DNA of 7,237 nt from Nitrososphaerales archaeon TH5895 (GTDB lineage: Archaea > Thermoproteota > Nitrososphaeria > Nitrososphaerales > Nitrososphaeraceae), in assembly GCA_014523695.1 (NCBI GenBank), contig JAATVS010000370.1:1-7237 (forward strand), written 5' to 3'. Of the stretch, positions 6,230-7,237 are shown piece after piece. Position numbers and translations under genes: made by a program. The notes under the pieces are model-generated. The model worked only from the letters and a program-made list of their open reading frames with translations. It searched no databases and was not told where the DNA came from. Position 1 is the stretch's first letter, and each line of letters begins with the position of its first letter.

Positions 6230-6793
6230 ATGCGCAATTTGGATTTGAAGACTAGAAACAAAATTGTTATCTTGGGCACTGTGTTTGGTTTTGTTCTATT
6301 GTATTTTGGTGCTACAGTAATTTTTATTCCGAATGCATATGCTATCAATAATACTGAGACAATAGGAGGTCTGGCCACAACTATTGATTTAGGCAGTCCC
6401 TTTTATATTCAGCATTATCAGCATGTTGTTGAGCCGCCACAATCGGAATCGGAACCAAATCTTTACGTGAACCATACAAACGAAGGAATAATCAATGGAA
6501 ACTTGAGCGTCACTCAGGTGGGGAATACCACCGAGACTCTCAGAAATGATAACACAGTCTATCTCCAAGGTTTCAGAAATTTAACAACTGATAATGATAT
6601 GGATGCGGCATCTTATGACTTCCAAGCAATAGGTAACTATGGTCCAGATAACACTTACGAAAGTAGAGGCGTGGCAATTTTTGATGAAGTCGCTACTGGG
6701 AAACTATCATTCCTAGAGAATTCAGTTGCCATCTATAAGGTCAGGGTTGATCCCGACGGAAACGGGGCATTTCTTATGTGGCACTTGAAATAA
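6230..6793 (+). CDS. Secreted or membrane-anchored sequon-rich protein of unknown function
   Basis: An intact 187-residue protein. Basic N-terminal residues (R2, K7, R9, K11) precede a hydrophobic stretch at about 12-33 and an 'IPNAYA' site ending at A38, so the protein is exported, with cleavage likely. The mature part is beta-rich in pattern and has five N-x-S/T sequons (N40, N81, N91, N99, N117). It ends 'GVAIFDEVATGKLSFLENSVAIYKVRV', then a D-P-D-G-N-G turn and 'FLMWHLK'. There is no cysteine, metal site or catalytic motif that I can see. I take it to be a surface or secreted protein of Nitrososphaeria; no function can be assigned. ATG 6230 is supported by the signal peptide and by the TATA box upstream. 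It is transcribed alone. Confidence 0.85.
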   Translation: MRNLDLKTRNKIVILGTVFGFVLLYFGATVIFIPNAYAINNTETIGGLATTIDLGSPFYIQHYQHVVEPPQSESEPNLYVNHTNEGIINGNLSVTQVGNTTETLRNDNTVYLQGFRNLTTDNDMDAASYDFQAIGNYGPDNTYESRGVAIFDEVATGKLSFLENSVAIYKVRVDPDGNGAFLMWHLK

Positions 6794-6853
6794 GATATGT
6801 AGCTCTGGAAAACTATAAACCTAGAATTACGAGTGGCACATAATAGCAGCAAA

Positions 6854-6890
6854 ATATTCATGACATTTAGTGAATACATTAAATGAATAT
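6854..6890. repeat. Inverted repeat enclosing a 13-bp tandem repeat
   Basis: ATATTCAT (6854-6861) and ATGAATAT (6883-6890) are perfect 8-base inverted repeats. Between and across them lie two contiguous 13-base units, ACATTTAGTGAAT (6863-6875) and ACATTAAATGAAT (6876-6888), matching at 11 of 13 positions. The element sits about 60 bases after the stop of the 6230 gene and about 40 before a TATA-like box. It could be a regulator-binding site or a 3'-end structure. Confidence 0.4.
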
Positions 6891-6925
6891 CTTGTACGAC
6901 TGACGGAGGGGCCAGCCAAGAAAAG

Positions 6926-6935
6926 CATTAAATAG
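6926..6935 (+). promoter_or_regulatory. Probable TATA box upstream of 6958/7051
   Basis: CATTAAATAG resembles the archaeal TATA consensus. Its centre is about 27 bases before the ATG at 6958, which would make that ATG the first codon of a leaderless RNA also covering the gene at 7051. Confidence 0.4.
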
Positions 6936-6957
6936 CCCATAAAGCGAGCAATACACA

Positions 6958-7050
6958 ATGTGGGGAACGGTACTGAGTGGTAAAAACCACTTTATTAGAC
7001 ATAAAAGAAATTGTTTAGACGGATCAAAATACTCGGTGGCATTTAATTAA
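6958..7050 (+). CDS. Possible 30-codon leader ORF before the 7051 gene
   Basis: ATG 6958 opens a 30-residue frame starting 'MWGTVLSGKNHFIRHK' and ending with TAA at 7048-7050, directly abutting the ATG at 7051 in the same frame. It lies at leaderless distance from a TATA-like box, and a hairpin (6976-6991) is inside it. The peptide has no recognisable domain. It could be a leader ORF affecting translation of the next gene, an untranslated leader, or chance; there is no evidence beyond position. Confidence 0.22.
   Translation: MWGTVLSGKNHFIRHKRNCLDGSKYSVAFN
6976..6991 (+). repeat. Hairpin in the leader region
   Basis: AGTGGT (6976-6981) pairs perfectly with ACCACT (6986-6991) over an AAAA loop, followed by TTATT. 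In the RNA it would lie about 60 bases before the ATG at 7051. It may be a leader structure or a weak 3' end for upstream transcription. Confidence 0.4.
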
Positions 7051-7237
7051 ATGATCCACAAAATAGAGTCCGTAAATACCAGAGGCATAATATACACTTT
7101 TTCCATCTTGTCGTTTGTTTTGATGATGATGTTTGCATTCGCAAACCAAAGCACAACCTTCACCTCTGGATGGAATGAACTTTTCAATTTGCAGACCGAA
7201 GCTCTTGCACAACCTTTGCATAGGAGTCCACCTTCAC
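7051..7237 (+). CDS. Secreted protein, 5' part only (runs off the window)
   Basis: ATG 7051 opens a frame with no stop to the window edge (62 codons). Residues 1-11 carry positive charges (H3, K4, R11), residues 13-31 are strongly hydrophobic, rich in Ile, Phe, Leu and Met ('SILSFVLMMMFAFA'), and 'AFA' followed by NQS gives a signal-peptidase site with a sequon just after it. This is a good signal peptide. What follows ('TSGWNELFNLQTEALAQP') is too short to identify. The start abuts the TAA of a small upstream frame. The opposite-strand 65-codon frame over the same bases has no such logic and is treated as a shadow. Confidence 0.65.
   Translation, partial: MIHKIESVNTRGIIYTFSILSFVLMMMFAFANQSTTFTSGWNELFNLQTEALAQPLHRSPPS

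Noticed and set aside
7024..7221. 65-codon minus-strand frame with several Cys and His
   Set aside because: It overlaps the plus-strand signal-peptide gene starting at 7051, which has a clear n-region, hydrophobic core and cleavage site. The Cys/His do not form a zinc-finger spacing.

Overview
The window (about 37% GC by eye) reads like an accessory, decaying region of an archaeal chromosome, most likely an ammonia-oxidising Nitrososphaeria such as a Nitrosocosmicus or Nitrososphaera relative. The reasons are an RNase J-like metallo-beta-lactamase gene of archaeal flavour, small secreted proteins rich in N-x-S/T sequons behind one N-terminal hydrophobic segment, TATA-like boxes about 25-30 bases before start codons (nearly leaderless transcription), and RTX-type repeats. 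The lineage is inferred from protein style; no rRNA or marker gene is present.

Layout. 1-289 holds no gene I can support. 290-691 (+) is an intact NTF2/SnoaL-like protein. 692-977 holds only a small hairpin. 978-1896 (+) is an RNase J-like MBL/beta-CASP gene broken by a one-base frameshift and cut off at its 3' end. It collides tail to tail with a minus-strand pair, a PLD-family nuclease domain (1871-2590) and an Eco57I-class N6-adenine DNA methyltransferase (2587-4446). The pair is coupled by an ATGA overlap and resembles a restriction or phage-defence operon. The nuclease reading looks cut off where a helicase would follow, and the methyltransferase lacks its SAM-binding N-terminus. 4601-4831 (-) is a possible coiled-coil protein.

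From 4758 on, plus-strand genes dominate: a secreted glycoprotein-like gene with an in-frame TGA (4758-5408), a short terminase-like remnant (about 5475-5579), an RTX nonapeptide plus pentapeptide-repeat gene with an in-frame TAA (5606-6130), an intact secreted protein (6230-6793) behind a clear TATA box, and the 5' end of another secreted protein (7051 to the window edge) preceded by a 30-codon ORF and a hairpin.

Together, at least five neighbouring reading frames carry different lesions (frameshift, 3' truncation, 5' truncation, TGA, TAA). This points to a defence/mobile island in decay rather than one working system. The two intact genes (290-691 and 6230-6793) and the partial gene at the end are probably functional. 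The joints at about 1880, 4446 and 5580 are candidate recombination breakpoints.
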